A stretch of 64,000 nt of DNA from an uncultured Sulfitobacter sp. (GCF_947499945.1 NZ_CANMQD010000001.1:62001-126000), one strand, 5' to 3'; shown: positions 26,653-36,025, numbered from the stretch's first letter. The notes: generated by a model not told the origin, from the sequence alone. Made by a program: numbers and translations.

Positions 26653-28461
26653 TCAGCTGTTGGATTTCTCTTCCAGCATCAGCCATTCTTCCTCGGCATC
26701 GCTCAGCTTTTCGTGCCGCTGTACAAGCGCGTCACTGGCCTTCTGGAACTTCGCAGGCTGCTCTGTAAACAGTGCCGGATCACCCAGCAGTTCTTCCAGC
26801 TTGGCAATCTCCGCACCGATGCGCTCGATCTCCGCAGGCAGCGCTTCAAGGCGGTGCTTCTCGGTAAAGCTCAAGCCCGCTTGCGGCTTCGCTTCTTTAG
26901 TTTGCTTCGCGCCAGAAGTCTTTGACTTCACAACACTATCCGCAAAATCTTCCATCCCGCGCTGCGCCAGATAATCGGTCCAGCCGCCTGCATATACAGT
27001 TGCTTTACCGTCACCTTCCATCGCAATCGTCGTCGCCGCAACACGGTCCAAAAAGTCACGGTCGTGGCTTACCAGAATGACTGTGCCATCATAGCTGCCC
27101 AGCAATTCTTGCATCAAATCAAGGGTTTCAACGTCCAAATCGTTGGTCGGCTCGTCAAGCACCAAAAGATTGCTCTCCCGCGCCATCAATTTCGCCAACA
27201 GCAGCCGCGCCTTTTCACCACCTGACAGAGACCGCACAGGCGCCCGCGCCTGCGCCTCGTCGAACAGGAATTCTTTTAGGTAACCAACTACATGCTTGGG
27301 GTTTCCCCGCACCAAAATCTGGTCCGCCTTACCCGAGACGCGCATGTCAGGATCACCCGTCAGGCTGTCCCAAAGCGTCATATCCCCGTCCAACTGCGCA
27401 CGCGCCTGATCGAACAGAGCCAGCGCCAGATTGGTCCCGATCTTCACTTCACCACTGTCGGGCTGCTCCTTACCGATGAGCATATTCAGCAGCGTTGTCT
27501 TGCCCACACCGTTCGGCCCCACAAGGGCAATCCGGTCCCCACGGTTCACCGTCAGCGAGAAGTCATGCAGAATGACCTTGTTTCCATAAACCTTAGTGAT
27601 GTTAATGGCTTCCATCACTTTACGGCCGGATTTCGGCCCCGCCTCCAGCGCCATGGCGGCCGTGCCCTGCCGTGTGATCTGGCTGCTCCGCTCAGCGCGC
27701 AATTCCTGCAAAGCACGCACGCGGCCTTGGTTCCGTTTGCGCCGCGCCGAAATGCCTTCAACTGCCCACCGCGCTTCAGACTTGATCTTGCGGTTGAGCT
27801 TGTGGCGCTGCATGTCCTCTTCTTCCCAGATTTGGTCACGCCATGCCTCAAACCCTTGAAAACCAATCTCTTGGCGGCGCACAGCACCGCGATCAATCCA
27901 AAGGGTGGCACGGGTCAGCGCGTTGAGAAACGCACGGTCATGGGAGATAATCAGGTATGCCGCGCGAGTCGATTTCAGTTCTTCTTCGAGCCATGCAATT
28001 GCTTCAATATCCAAGTGGTTTGTCGGCTCGTCGAGCAGCATCAACTCAGGCTCGAGCGCCATCAGACGCGCCAGCGCCGCCCGCCGCCGCTCTCCGCCAG
28101 AGGCGGTTGCCACAGGGCGCTCGGGATCGAATTTCAGACCTTCGCCCGCGCGCTCGACCTTATACAATTCACCCGGATCTAGGCCGTGCGAGGCAAAGTC
28201 GCCAAGCGTCTCAAACCCCGATAAATCAGGGTCCTGCTCCATATATCCTACGGTGACGCCCGGCCCTGCGGTGATGTCGCCCTTATCGGCCTCCACCAGT
28301 CCGGCCATGACCTTCATCAGCGTCGATTTGCCAGAGCCGTTACGCCCAACCAATGCCAATCGGTCACCTTGCTGGATGACCAGACCAAGGTTTTCAAATA
28401 CAGGATCACCGCCAAAAGTGAGGGCGATATCGGAGAGCTGGAGAAGGGGTGCGCGTGCCAT
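26653..28461 (-). CDS. uup: ABC-F family ATPase (Uup-like)
   Basis: Soluble twin-ATPase protein without membrane domains; ABC-F proteins act on the ribosome or, for Uup, on DNA branch structures. The 602-residue chain has Walker A 'GRNGSGKST' and signature 'ASGGERRR' with 'LLDEPTNHLD' in the first cassette, and 'GPNGVGKTT', 'LSGGEKARL' and 'VLDEPTNDLD' in the second. The linker (about 215-290) is long, charged and helical. The last 100 residues form a Lys/Glu-rich coiled coil, the C-terminal domain typical of Uup rather than of EttA. Convergent with the FemAB-like gene. Confidence 0.9.
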   Translation of the reverse strand: MARAPLLQLSDIALTFGGDPVFENLGLVIQQGDRLALVGRNGSGKSTLMKVMAGLVEADKGDITAGPGVTVGYMEQDPDLSGFETLGDFASHGLDPGELYKVERAGEGLKFDPERPVATASGGERRRAALARLMALEPELMLLDEPTNHLDIEAIAWLEEELKSTRAAYLIISHDRAFLNALTRATLWIDRGAVRRQEIGFQGFEAWRDQIWEEEDMQRHKLNRKIKSEARWAVEGISARRKRNQGRVRALQELRAERSSQITRQGTAAMALEAGPKSGRKVMEAINITKVYGNKVILHDFSLTVNRGDRIALVGPNGVGKTTLLNMLIGKEQPDSGEVKIGTNLALALFDQARAQLDGDMTLWDSLTGDPDMRVSGKADQILVRGNPKHVVGYLKEFLFDEAQARAPVRSLSGGEKARLLLAKLMARESNLLVLDEPTNDLDVETLDLMQELLGSYDGTVILVSHDRDFLDRVAATTIAMEGDGKATVYAGGWTDYLAQRGMEDFADSVVKSKTSGAKQTKEAKPQAGLSFTEKHRLEALPAEIERIGAEIAKLEELLGDPALFTEQPAKFQKASDALVQRHEKLSDAEEEWLMLEEKSNS

Positions 28462-28496
28462 GGGTGTCGCCTACTGTGCCGCGCCGAATTCGTCAA

Positions 28497-29216
28497 TCAG
28501 ACAAGTGCACGAAGGCGGCTTTTCCGTGCGGCAGGAATGGCCCCGATCTCAAGCGCGGTGAACACATGCAGCGTATTCATCGCACGGTCCACAACGGCAT
28601 GGTCGCTAACCCAACCGCCCATCGCCAGATAAGTCCGTAATAATGGCGGTAAAACCGCATTCGCTTTTGCCAGATTAGGCTTGCGCCGCAGGATCGCACT
28701 ATAGCGGTAGACCTCCGCCGCCTTAACTTGGGGCATCCACTGTGACGGCCCCATATGTCGCGCCTTGAGCACGGCAAAAGCGTCTATATAAATCTGAGGG
28801 TCGGTTCCCATGAAAGAAGAGCAGCCAAACAACATCTCTATGCCATTTGCGTCCACATAGGCCGTAAGAGCCGCCCAGGCGATGCGCAGAATGTCCGGAT
28901 CATTGAGATCGGGGTGGATGCAAAAGCGGCCAAGTTCAAGCATCGGCCCCTTAAATGCCTGTAAGGCCGTAAGGTCATAAAAATCGGCAGCGTAGCTGTC
29001 TTGTAAATCCGTTCCGACAAACTGCGCCATACGGAATGTCGCTACAATATGCCCTGTAGCACTACGGACAACGACATGCGTGGCACTGACATCAAAGCGA
29101 TCAGGCACGCCACCCACAGCACCAAAACACAGATCGCGCAGATTAAACACAGCGTTCATATCAGCCGCACCATTGGCGGGCTCAACTCTATAGATACCTT
29201 TGGCCAAGGGGGTCAT
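28497..29216 (-). CDS. OlsB-type N-acyltransferase (ornithine or glutamine lipid synthesis)
   Basis: 239 residues with the hallmark 'ELGRFCIHPD' and 'GCSSFMGTDP' of the family that transfers a 3-hydroxyacyl chain from acyl carrier protein to an amino acid, giving the lyso-aminolipid. In roseobacters both ornithine and glutamine lipids are made by close relatives (OlsB and GlsB), and the sequence alone does not tell which. The partner O-acyltransferase OlsA is not next to it, as the ABC-F gene follows. It is 32 bases downstream of the bamE-like gene on the same strand. Confidence 0.82.
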   Translation of the reverse strand: MTPLAKGIYRVEPANGAADMNAVFNLRDLCFGAVGGVPDRFDVSATHVVVRSATGHIVATFRMAQFVGTDLQDSYAADFYDLTALQAFKGPMLELGRFCIHPDLNDPDILRIAWAALTAYVDANGIEMLFGCSSFMGTDPQIYIDAFAVLKARHMGPSQWMPQVKAAEVYRYSAILRRKPNLAKANAVLPPLLRTYLAMGGWVSDHAVVDRAMNTLHVFTALEIGAIPAARKSRLRALV

Positions 29217-29248
29217 CGGAGGCTCACGGCGCGCAGGCTGTCGCCGGA

Positions 29249-29713
29249 TCAGCTCGCAAGTCCAGCTGGGTTGAAGCGGCCAAGGTTGCCTAGAAGCTGG
29301 CGGATAAAACTGTTGTCGCGAACACCCGAGGTCGTCACACGGCGCGTAAGGGGCACAACTTGGCCGCGCTCAAGTCCGAATGTCTCGATGTTGCTCACCA
29401 CACCTGCGCTGTCAAAGCTTATGGCAAGCACACGGCGCTCGATCTCTTTGGGCGCCAGCGCGCCAAATGTCCGCTTGCGACTGCGCACATAGTAAAATCC
29501 GCTTTCGTTCACGACACCTGCCGTAGAGGGCGTCCCAATGGTTTCTTCAACAGAAGCGCGTGTATCGACGCCGACAACAATCTGCTCCAGCTCGTCTTCG
29601 GGTGGAATATAGCCGTGATTTTGGAACTGGGGCGCACAGGCCGAAACCGTGCCAGCCAACACTGTGGCGAGCAGCACACGCCGCACAAAGCTCGTGTTAA
29701 TAAAGATACCCAT
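29249..29713 (-). CDS. bamE: BamE (SmpA/OmlA) outer-membrane lipoprotein
   Basis: Lipoprotein subunit of the BAM machine for outer-membrane protein insertion. The 154-residue precursor has a lipoprotein signal peptide ending in 'LAGTVSAC' (Cys about 26) and the SmpA/OmlA domain: 'VGVDTRASVEETIGTPSTAG', 'GFYYVRSRKRTFG' and 'ERRVLAISFDSAGVV'. The C-terminal extension (about 120-154) is usual for alphaproteobacterial members. Divergent from the DUF177-rpmF-plsX operon across 88 bases. Confidence 0.9.
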   Translation of the reverse strand: MGIFINTSFVRRVLLATVLAGTVSACAPQFQNHGYIPPEDELEQIVVGVDTRASVEETIGTPSTAGVVNESGFYYVRSRKRTFGALAPKEIERRVLAISFDSAGVVSNIETFGLERGQVVPLTRRVTTSGVRDNSFIRQLLGNLGRFNPAGLAS

Positions 29714-29801
29714 GGCACTGCCCCTTGCTCTTAGCCTGTCTGGCTTTTATCTCGCATATACCAGATGCGCCCCATGGTTCAAGAATTGAAAGCACATACA
29801 C

Positions 29802-30356
29802 ATGTCGCCCACACCTCCTACAGTCAGCAGTTTACGCGTAGCGAACCTGTCACAATCCAGCCCGAACCCCTTTTCACTGCGCCCAGACGCCGCCACCCTC
29901 GCCAAAATTGCCGAAGGTATGGGCTTGCTCGGATTGCGCAAATTGTCTTTTGAAGGGGACCTCAGCCCGTTGGGGGATCGTGACTGGCAGCTTAAAGGCC
30001 GCTTGGGCGCTACAGTTGTGCAGGCTTGTGTGGTGACCCTTGAGCCTGTGATGACACGCATTGATACGGACGTCGTGCGCACCTTCATCCGTGACTATAC
30101 CGACATCGACGCACCCGAAGCGGAAATGCCAGAGGATGATAGTGTGGAGCCTTTGGGCACATGGATTGATCCCGCAGAGGTGATGGAAGAAGAACTGGCC
30201 CTCGCCCTGCCCGAATATCCCCGCAAGGCAGAAGCAGAGTCTGCAACCATCCGCGTGACCGAGCCGGGCAAAGAGCCGATGACCGACGAACAGGCCCGTC
30301 CTTTTGCCGGTTTGGCCGCTCTCAAGGACCAGCTCAGTGGTGACAAGGATAAATAA
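29802..30356 (+). CDS. DUF177 (YceD) family protein
   Basis: Protein of the YceD/DUF177 family, linked to ribosomal RNA or 50S maturation. 184 residues with the core 'WQLKGRLGATVVQACVVTLEPVMTRIDTDVVRTFI' (a V-x-Q-x-C-V-V-T-L-E-P pattern diagnostic of the family) followed by an acidic segment (DIDAPEAEMPEDDSVE) and 'GTWIDPAEVMEEELALALP'. Position just before rpmF-plsX-fabH is conserved across bacteria. The exact start is uncertain as no strong ribosome site precedes ATG 29802. Confidence 0.9.
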   Translation: MSPTPPTVSSLRVANLSQSSPNPFSLRPDAATLAKIAEGMGLLGLRKLSFEGDLSPLGDRDWQLKGRLGATVVQACVVTLEPVMTRIDTDVVRTFIRDYTDIDAPEAEMPEDDSVEPLGTWIDPAEVMEEELALALPEYPRKAEAESATIRVTEPGKEPMTDEQARPFAGLAALKDQLSGDKDK

Positions 30357-30539
30357 CGCGCCGAAACCCGCTTGCACCCTCTGAATTTCGCAGTATTTTG
30401 CGCCTCTCCCGTGAATTAGCGTTGGACAAGCGAGCGGCACTTGCCTAAACGCACGACACGCCCGTACGGGAGTTGATATGAAACACGGCCCGACGCAGCC
30501 GATCTGCGCACCATGGCCCCGAATACAAAGGCACCTGAT

Positions 30540-30746
30540 ATGGCTGTCCAGCAGAATAAAGTCTCCAAATCACGCCGCAACAACCGCCGCTCACACGATT
30601 CGCTGACAGCAGCGAACCCGAACGAGTGCACAAACTGCGGTGAGCTTAAGCGCCCACACCACGTTTGCTCCGCATGTGGCCACTATGCTGACAAAGAAGT
30701 TGTAGCGCAGAACGACGAGATTGATCTCGACGAAGACGCGGCGTAA
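30540..30746 (+). CDS. rpmF: 50S ribosomal protein L32
   Basis: 68-residue L32. The start ATG 30540 gives the universal '[13 protein letters not shown]' N-terminus; an in-frame ATG at 30513 would add nine residues not found in the family. A four-cysteine zinc knot (C-T-N-C and C-S-A-C, separated by nine residues) is intact, so this is the zinc-binding form. It precedes plsX as in most bacteria. Confidence 0.97.
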   Translation: MAVQQNKVSKSRRNNRRSHDSLTAANPNECTNCGELKRPHHVCSACGHYADKEVVAQNDEIDLDEDAA

Positions 30747-30785
30747 GCTGCGCCGAGCAGTAACAACTAAAGGCATTCGCACCAG

Positions 30786-31862
30786 ATGACGGCCCCGACC
30801 GATCACACATCCGCGAACGCCCGCACCCTCATCTCGGTCGATGCGATGGGGGGCGATCAAGGACCGGCAGCTGTGGTTGCCGGTTGTCTTATTTCGGCCA
30901 AAGCAAATCCTGACATTTCCTTTATTCTGCACGGTCCTGAGGCCGAGTTGCGTGCGCTGGTGGTCAAACACCCCCTGTTGGAAAGCCGCACCACCATCCG
31001 CAACGCTGTGGGTGTCGTGACTATGGATGACAAACCCAGTCACGTCGTGCGCACGGGAAAAGACACCTCTATGTGGTCCGCCATCGAGGCTGTTCGCTCT
31101 GGCGAGGCTGCCGTCGCCGTATCTTGCGGCAACACAGGCGCGCTTATGGCCCTGTCGATGATCCGCCTGCGCAAACTGCCCGGTGTGAACCGCCCTGCGA
31201 TTGCCGTCCTCTACCCCTCCTCCAACAAGCAGGGGTTTAACGTCATGCTGGACGTGGGTGCGGACATAAAGGCGGATGCCGATGATCTGCTCCGGTTTGC
31301 CCTAATGGGAATGTCCTATGCCCGTAACGGTTTGGACGTGGAACGTCCGCGCATTGGTCTGCTGAATGTCGGAACCGAAGAGCATAAGGGCCGGACCGAG
31401 CTTAAGGAAGCCTATGACCTGATTCGCGACCATTCCACCGAAGCAGCATTCGAGTTTGTCGGATTCGTCGAGGGCGGCGATATTTCAGGCAACAAAGCCG
31501 ATGTCATCGTTACAGACGGATTTACCGGAAATGTCGCCATTAAAACTGGCGAAGGTACCGCAAGCCTAATTGGCCAACGTCTACGCGAAGCGTTCAAATA
31601 TTCCATACTATCGCGTCTGGCCTCCCTACTGGCCTACACGTCCCTGATGCGCCTGCGCCTCAAAATTGATCCGCGCCGCGTGAATGGTGGCGTATTTTTG
31701 GGCTTGAATGGCACAGTTGTAAAATCACACGGTTCAGCCGATGCGACCGGCATATCAGCAGCAATAAAATTGGCAGCGCAGCTGTCCGAGAACGGATTCA
31801 ACGACAAGCTGGCCGCCCGCGTTGCCGCCGCTTTGCCAAGTGAGGAGCCAGCCCCCCAATGA
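30786..31862 (+). CDS. plsX: Phosphate acyltransferase PlsX
   Basis: PlsX makes acyl-phosphate from acyl-ACP for the first step of membrane phospholipid synthesis. The 358-residue protein has 'ISVDAMGGDQGP' near residue 20, 'VSCGNTGALMALSM', 'MLDVGADIKADADDLLRFALMG' and 'VTDGFTGNVAIKTGEG', all family blocks. It overlaps fabH by 4 bases, so supply of acyl-phosphate and of new acyl chains are co-expressed. Confidence 0.97.
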   Translation: MTAPTDHTSANARTLISVDAMGGDQGPAAVVAGCLISAKANPDISFILHGPEAELRALVVKHPLLESRTTIRNAVGVVTMDDKPSHVVRTGKDTSMWSAIEAVRSGEAAVAVSCGNTGALMALSMIRLRKLPGVNRPAIAVLYPSSNKQGFNVMLDVGADIKADADDLLRFALMGMSYARNGLDVERPRIGLLNVGTEEHKGRTELKEAYDLIRDHSTEAAFEFVGFVEGGDISGNKADVIVTDGFTGNVAIKTGEGTASLIGQRLREAFKYSILSRLASLLAYTSLMRLRLKIDPRRVNGGVFLGLNGTVVKSHGSADATGISAAIKLAAQLSENGFNDKLAARVAAALPSEEPAPQ

Positions 31863-32830
31863 CCCTGCGTGCAGTTGTAAAAGGTGTGGGCCATTATTTG
31901 CCCGAACGTGTTGTAGAGAACGCAGAATTCGAGGCGACGCTCGACACAAACGACGAATGGATCAGAGCACGCTCAGGCATTGAGCGCCGTCATTTTGTCG
32001 GTAAAGGGGAGACAACCTCCAGCATGGCCACTGCCGCAGCGCAAGCCGCCCTTGATATGGCAGGTCTCACGCCGGATGATTTGGACACTGTTATTGTCGC
32101 GACCTCGACTGCTGATCTGACATTCCCCTCTGCTGCAACGATGGTGCAGGCGCAATTGGGCATGAAATCGGGCTTTGCCTTTGATATTCAAGCAGTTTGT
32201 GCGGGATTTATCTTTGCGCTGAGCAACGCCAACGCGCTGATCCTGTCGGGTCAGGCCAAACGTGTCATGGTCATCGGCTCAGAGACATTCAGCCGCATCA
32301 TGGACTGGACCGACCGCGGCACCTGCGTTTTGTTTGGCGATGGCGCAGGTGCTGTCCTGCTCGAAGCACAGGAAGGCAATGGCACCACTGATGACCGTGG
32401 AATCCTGTCGACCGATCTTAATTCCGACGGCACGCAACGCGATCTGCTTTATGTCGACGGGGGCACCTCGACCGGCACGACAGGCTACCTGCGGATGCAG
32501 GGCAATCAGGTTTTCCGCCATGCCGTTGAAAAGCTGAGTCAAACAGCAACCACTGCAATGGCTACCGCTGGCGTAGAGAGCGCGGACGTCGATTGGATCG
32601 TTCCGCATCAGGCCAACATCCGCATCATCCAAGGCACCGCGAAAAAGCTTGGTCTGCCCATGGATAAAGTTGTCGTGACCGTTCAAGATCATGGTAACAC
32701 TTCTGCCGCGTCAATCCCGCTGGCCCTGTCGGTCGGCGTCGAACGTGGCCAGATCAAGCAGGGCGATCTGATCGTGACAGAGGCGATTGGCGGCGGTTTG
32801 GCGTGGGGCGCGGTGGTTCTGCGCTGGTAG
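31859..32830 (+). CDS. fabH: Beta-ketoacyl-ACP synthase III
   Basis: FabH starts fatty-acid elongation by condensing acetyl-CoA with malonyl-ACP. The 323-residue protein carries the Cys-His-Asn triad: Cys 114 in 'IQAVCAGF', His in 'VPHQANIRI' and Asn in 'DHGNTSAASIP'. The C-terminal 'GGGLAWGAVVLRW' is the usual ending. Start ATG is within the plsX stop overlap. Confidence 0.97.
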   Translation: MTLRAVVKGVGHYLPERVVENAEFEATLDTNDEWIRARSGIERRHFVGKGETTSSMATAAAQAALDMAGLTPDDLDTVIVATSTADLTFPSAATMVQAQLGMKSGFAFDIQAVCAGFIFALSNANALILSGQAKRVMVIGSETFSRIMDWTDRGTCVLFGDGAGAVLLEAQEGNGTTDDRGILSTDLNSDGTQRDLLYVDGGTSTGTTGYLRMQGNQVFRHAVEKLSQTATTAMATAGVESADVDWIVPHQANIRIIQGTAKKLGLPMDKVVVTVQDHGNTSAASIPLALSVGVERGQIKQGDLIVTEAIGGGLAWGAVVLRW

Positions 32831-32918
32831 CGATAGCAGTTTCACGCGGATCGCAGAGCGTAATGATTGACTTGTTCAACACTTCTAGCCAAAGTCTTGG
32901 CAAATATCGGGGGAAACT

Positions 32919-33221
32919 ATGACAACGAATACACTTACACGGATGGATCTGAGCGAAGCAGTGTTTCGCGAGGTGGGCCTGTCTCGCAACGAGAGCGCAC
33001 AATTGGTCGAGACTGTGCTCGAAGAAATGTCCGATGCCCTTGTACGGGGCGAACAGGTTAAAATTTCCTCTTTTGGCACATTTTCCGTCCGCTCGAAATC
33101 GGCTCGCATCGGCCGAAATCCAAAAACAGGCGAAGAGGTTCCGATCAACCCGCGGCGAGTCCTGACGTTTCGTCCATCACACCTGATGAAGGACCGTGTC
33201 GCGGACGGCAACAAGTCCTGA
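32919..33221 (+). CDS. ihfA: Integration host factor, alpha subunit
   Basis: DNA-bending protein of the HU/IHF family that acts as a heterodimer in replication, recombination and transcription. The 100-residue protein has '[21 protein letters not shown]' and the DNA-arm segment '[15 protein letters not shown]' with the intercalating Pro, followed by '[15 protein letters not shown]', typical of the alpha chain. CGGGGGA precedes ATG 32919. The merR-like gene starts four bases after its stop. Confidence 0.95.
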   Translation: MTTNTLTRMDLSEAVFREVGLSRNESAQLVETVLEEMSDALVRGEQVKISSFGTFSVRSKSARIGRNPKTGEEVPINPRRVLTFRPSHLMKDRVADGNKS

Positions 33222-33225
33222 ACTG

Positions 33226-34704
33226 ATGCCAAAATCGCCTGACGCGTTCCGCACCATCTCTGAAGTTGCCGACTGGCTTGGTATCCAAGCGCATGTTTTG
33301 CGCTTTTGGGAGAGCAAATTCACGCAAGTGAAGCCGATCAAACGCGCGGGCGGCCGCCGCTATTACAGACCTGCTGATATGCAACTGCTGGGCGGCATCC
33401 GCAAGCTTTTGCATGACGACGGCCTGACCATCAAAGGTGTGCAAAAGATTTTGCGCGAAGAAGGCATGAGCCATGTCGCTGCGATGTCGATGCCACTTGA
33501 TGATGCCGATATTGAGGCACCCGCTCCAACGGCGTCAGTCCAAAAACAAAAGCCAGTCGTGGAAGAAGCCGTTGTGCTGCCTTTCGAGGCACCAAAAGAT
33601 CATGAGCGCAGCGCAGAACCTGTGGCAGAGCGAGAGCCTGAAGCCGCCAGCCCTGAGCAGGAAGAAGCTCCACAAGCAGATACCATTGAGGTCGTTGAAG
33701 TTCCGGATGATGCTCCTACCGAAGCTGAAACTGGGAGTACCGCCCCAGATATGCCTGAAGCTGAGCCTGCGACTCCAAAAGCTGCTGATAACCCGGCACA
33801 GACTACTGCACCCGTTGAGGAGACCGCGCAAAATGAAGAACAGGAAAATGCCGAGCAATTGGTAGCGCCTGCGCAGGCTGACGGTTCGCGAGAGGGCGCC
33901 CCTGATAAAGAAGCTACTGAGGCACCTGCGCCAGATGAAGTATCTGAAATCGAACCTGCTATTGTAGTAGCCACTGATGTGCCGACAGTTAAAATAACGC
34001 CCGACCAGACCGAAGCAGCGCCTGTATCGGATGAGGGCGTGACAGCCGAACCTGCCGTTGTTTCACCTGTTGAGCCCCAGACAGCAACAAGCAATCCGGC
34101 TGATGGCGAGGCGACTTCCAAAGACGTTGTAGAGGACGAAGCTGCTGTTGATGCCCCCGTAGAGACTTCGGCAGCAGCGAAAGAAGCCACAAAGCCATCC
34201 GAAGAAGCCGAAGCAGAGCCGGTTGAGGTAACGCCAGCCGCGCCTGCGCCCGTTGAGGCCGCACCGAGCCAAACTGCGGATGCAGAAACGGCAGACGTAA
34301 AGCCGGATATGCCACCACCAGCGGAAACGCCCTCCCCCCTGCCATCATTCCTGCGCAAACCTGCCGAAGACACACCAATCGCGGCTGCAGCTGACGAGAG
34401 CAACAAACCCGCCGATGTGGAAACGCCGAAAGAGGCAGAGGCCGAGCCAGAGCAGAATACAACGACCGAGGCCCCTGCGCCCGTAGCAGAAACGCCCTCT
34501 GCCCCGAAAGCACGCGATATCGGCATGCCGAGCGTCACACCAGAAGCGGAAATCCACGCAAGCGCAGCCGCGCTCACACGTGTCAGCCAAATTCACAAAC
34601 TGGATGCTGCAACAGCGCAAAAGATTGGGCCGCTCCTCGCCCAGTTGAGTGCGTTGCGCGACCGCATGGCAGCACGTACCGGCAGTGCAGTACCAAAATC
34701 CTGA
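33226..34704 (+). CDS. MerR-family regulator with a very long acidic tail
   Basis: The first 75 residues form a MerR winged-helix domain ('[20 protein letters not shown]', '[23 protein letters not shown]', '[14 protein letters not shown]'). The next ~390 residues are low-complexity, rich in Ala, Glu, Pro, Thr and Val, with no predicted fold. The end ('[31 protein letters not shown]', about 455-485) looks like a short helical element. Start ATG 33226 is preferred to 33196 because it matches the family N-terminus and follows ihfA by 4 bases. The regulated genes are unknown. Total length 492 residues, against 120-150 for typical MerR proteins. Confidence 0.85.
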   Translation: MPKSPDAFRTISEVADWLGIQAHVLRFWESKFTQVKPIKRAGGRRYYRPADMQLLGGIRKLLHDDGLTIKGVQKILREEGMSHVAAMSMPLDDADIEAPAPTASVQKQKPVVEEAVVLPFEAPKDHERSAEPVAEREPEAASPEQEEAPQADTIEVVEVPDDAPTEAETGSTAPDMPEAEPATPKAADNPAQTTAPVEETAQNEEQENAEQLVAPAQADGSREGAPDKEATEAPAPDEVSEIEPAIVVATDVPTVKITPDQTEAAPVSDEGVTAEPAVVSPVEPQTATSNPADGEATSKDVVEDEAAVDAPVETSAAAKEATKPSEEAEAEPVEVTPAAPAPVEAAPSQTADAETADVKPDMPPPAETPSPLPSFLRKPAEDTPIAAAADESNKPADVETPKEAEAEPEQNTTTEAPAPVAETPSAPKARDIGMPSVTPEAEIHASAAALTRVSQIHKLDAATAQKIGPLLAQLSALRDRMAARTGSAVPKS

Positions 34705-34734
34705 AACCCTCGTGCCAATGGGTGCGATTGCCTC

Positions 34735-34762
34735 TTGCACAGGCCTCCCGATACGGTATGAA
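34735..34762 (+). promoter_or_regulatory. Likely promoter of the tRNA-Pro gene
   Basis: TTGCAC at 34735-34740, a 16-base spacer and TATGAA at 34757-34762. The tRNA begins 12 bases after the -10 element, which fits a start site just upstream of the mature 5' end. The spacer is one base shorter than ideal. Confidence 0.45.
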
Positions 34763-34773
34763 CACGCCATGTT

Positions 34774-34850
34774 CGGGCTATGGCGCAGCCTGGTAGCGCG
34801 TCCGTCTGGGGGACGGAAGGTCGCAGGTTCGAGTCCTGCTAGCCCGACCA
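34774..34850 (+). tRNA. tRNA-Pro (anticodon GGG)
   Basis: 77 bases with 7-bp acceptor stem (cgggcta/tagcccg), D-arm with GCAGCCTGGTAGCGC, anticodon stem tccgt/acgga around loop CTGGGGG (anticodon GGG, G37 as in tRNA-Pro), and T-arm with GGTTCGAGTCC. The CCA end is encoded. The GGG anticodon reads CCC and CCU codons. It lies between the merR-like gene and dcd. Confidence 0.97.
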
Positions 34851-34860
34851 CGACATACAC

Positions 34861-34895
34861 AAAACGCTCGTATCCCTTTTGGGTGCGGGCGTTTT
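34861..34895 (+). terminator. Terminator of the tRNA-Pro gene
   Basis: A 15-bp stem with some G-T pairs: aaaacgctcgtatcc (34861-34875) against gggtgcgggcgtttt (34881-34895), loop ctttt. It begins ten bases after the tRNA CCA end and ends with TTTT, so it most likely ends the tRNA transcript. dcd starts 52 bases later. Confidence 0.65.
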
Positions 34896-34947
34896 GCACA
34901 TATTGCGGCTGTCTTGGCATTTGGATGGTCTACGGAGAGGAAATCTT

Positions 34948-36024
34948 ATGTCCGGTGTGATCCCCAACCAACAACTTGAAGCGATGATTGCCGCGGGCGT
35001 GATCTCCGCCGCCTCTGCCGTTGATCCCGCCCAGATACAACCTGCCAGCCTTGATTTGCGCTTGGGCACTGTAGCCTACCGCGTGCGGGCCTCTTTCCTT
35101 GCGGGGCGCGGCGCAAAGGTGTCCGACCGATTGGACGAGTTCGAGATGCACCGCGTGGACCTGACAAACGGTGCCGTGCTGGAAAAAGGGGCGGTTTATG
35201 TCGTCCCCCTGATGGAACACCTCGCCTTGCCCGACACAGTCAGCGCCGTGGCCAATGCAAAAAGCTCGACAGGGCGGCTTGATCTGCTGACGCGCCTCAT
35301 TACGGATGGCGGGACGGAGTTTGATCGCATCGGTGCGGGCTACACCGGTCCGCTCTATGCCGAGATTTGCCCCCGCTCCTTCTCCGTTCTCGTCCGTCCA
35401 GGTATGCGCCTCAATCAGATCCGTTTCGGCACCGGTGACGCGACGCTGGACGATGATGCACTGCGCGCACTCCATGCCGAGACGCCGCTTGTGAACGGGG
35501 ATGCGGTGATAAGCGATGGCTTAGGCTTTTCCGTTGATCTGCGGCTCAAGGATACTACGCTGGTGGGCTACCGTGCCAAGCCGCATACAGGGGTTATCGA
35601 CCTCGACAACATCAACCACTACGCTCCCGCTGACTACTGGGAAGAAGTGCACAGCGACAATGGCCAGATCATCCTCGACCCCGGTGCATTCTATATTCTG
35701 GTGAGCCGAGAGGCTGTGACCATTCCGCCAGACTTTGCGGCTGAGATGGCCCCCTATCTGGCCATGGTGGGCGAGTTCCGCGTGCATTACGCAGGCTTCT
35801 TTGATCCCGGTTTCGGCCACTCCGCCGCAGGTGGTGCAGGCTCACGTGGCGTGCTTGAAGTGCGCTGCCACGAGGCCCCTTTTGTGCTGGAGCATGGGCA
35901 GATTGTCGGGCGGCTGGTCTATGAGAAGATGGTGGAGGCCCCTACTCAACTCTATGGTGCTGGAATTGCTTCCAATTATCAGGGCCAGGGATTGAAGCTG
36001 TCAAAGCACTTCAAAGCACCTTGA
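34948..36024 (+). CDS. dcd: dCTP deaminase, long two-domain alphaproteobacterial form
   Basis: Deaminates dCTP to dUTP for thymidylate synthesis. The 358-residue protein is about twice the length of E. coli Dcd and shows two dUTPase-like halves. The first (about 1-170) has 'QIQPASLDLRLG', 'KSSTGRLDLLTRLITDGG' (catalytic region) and 'GAGYTGPLYAEICP'; the second (about 190-350) has 'DYWEEV..', 'VGEFRVHYAGFFDPGFG'. ATG 34948 follows GAGAGGAAA and gives the family start; the open frame reaches back to 34879. Confidence 0.9.
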   Translation: MSGVIPNQQLEAMIAAGVISAASAVDPAQIQPASLDLRLGTVAYRVRASFLAGRGAKVSDRLDEFEMHRVDLTNGAVLEKGAVYVVPLMEHLALPDTVSAVANAKSSTGRLDLLTRLITDGGTEFDRIGAGYTGPLYAEICPRSFSVLVRPGMRLNQIRFGTGDATLDDDALRALHAETPLVNGDAVISDGLGFSVDLRLKDTTLVGYRAKPHTGVIDLDNINHYAPADYWEEVHSDNGQIILDPGAFYILVSREAVTIPPDFAAEMAPYLAMVGEFRVHYAGFFDPGFGHSAAGGAGSRGVLEVRCHEAPFVLEHGQIVGRLVYEKMVEAPTQLYGAGIASNYQGQGLKLSKHFKAP

Positions 36025-36025
36025 T

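Noticed and set aside
27292-28182. Plus-strand ORF of 296 codons opposite the ABC-F gene
   Set aside because: Antisense shadow of a clear twin-ATPase gene with both Walker motifs intact.
33600-34577. Long minus-strand ORF (325 codons) opposite the merR-like gene
   Set aside because: It mirrors the low-complexity Ala/Glu/Pro tail, so the open antisense frame is a by-product of repetitive codons. No domain or ribosome site was seen.
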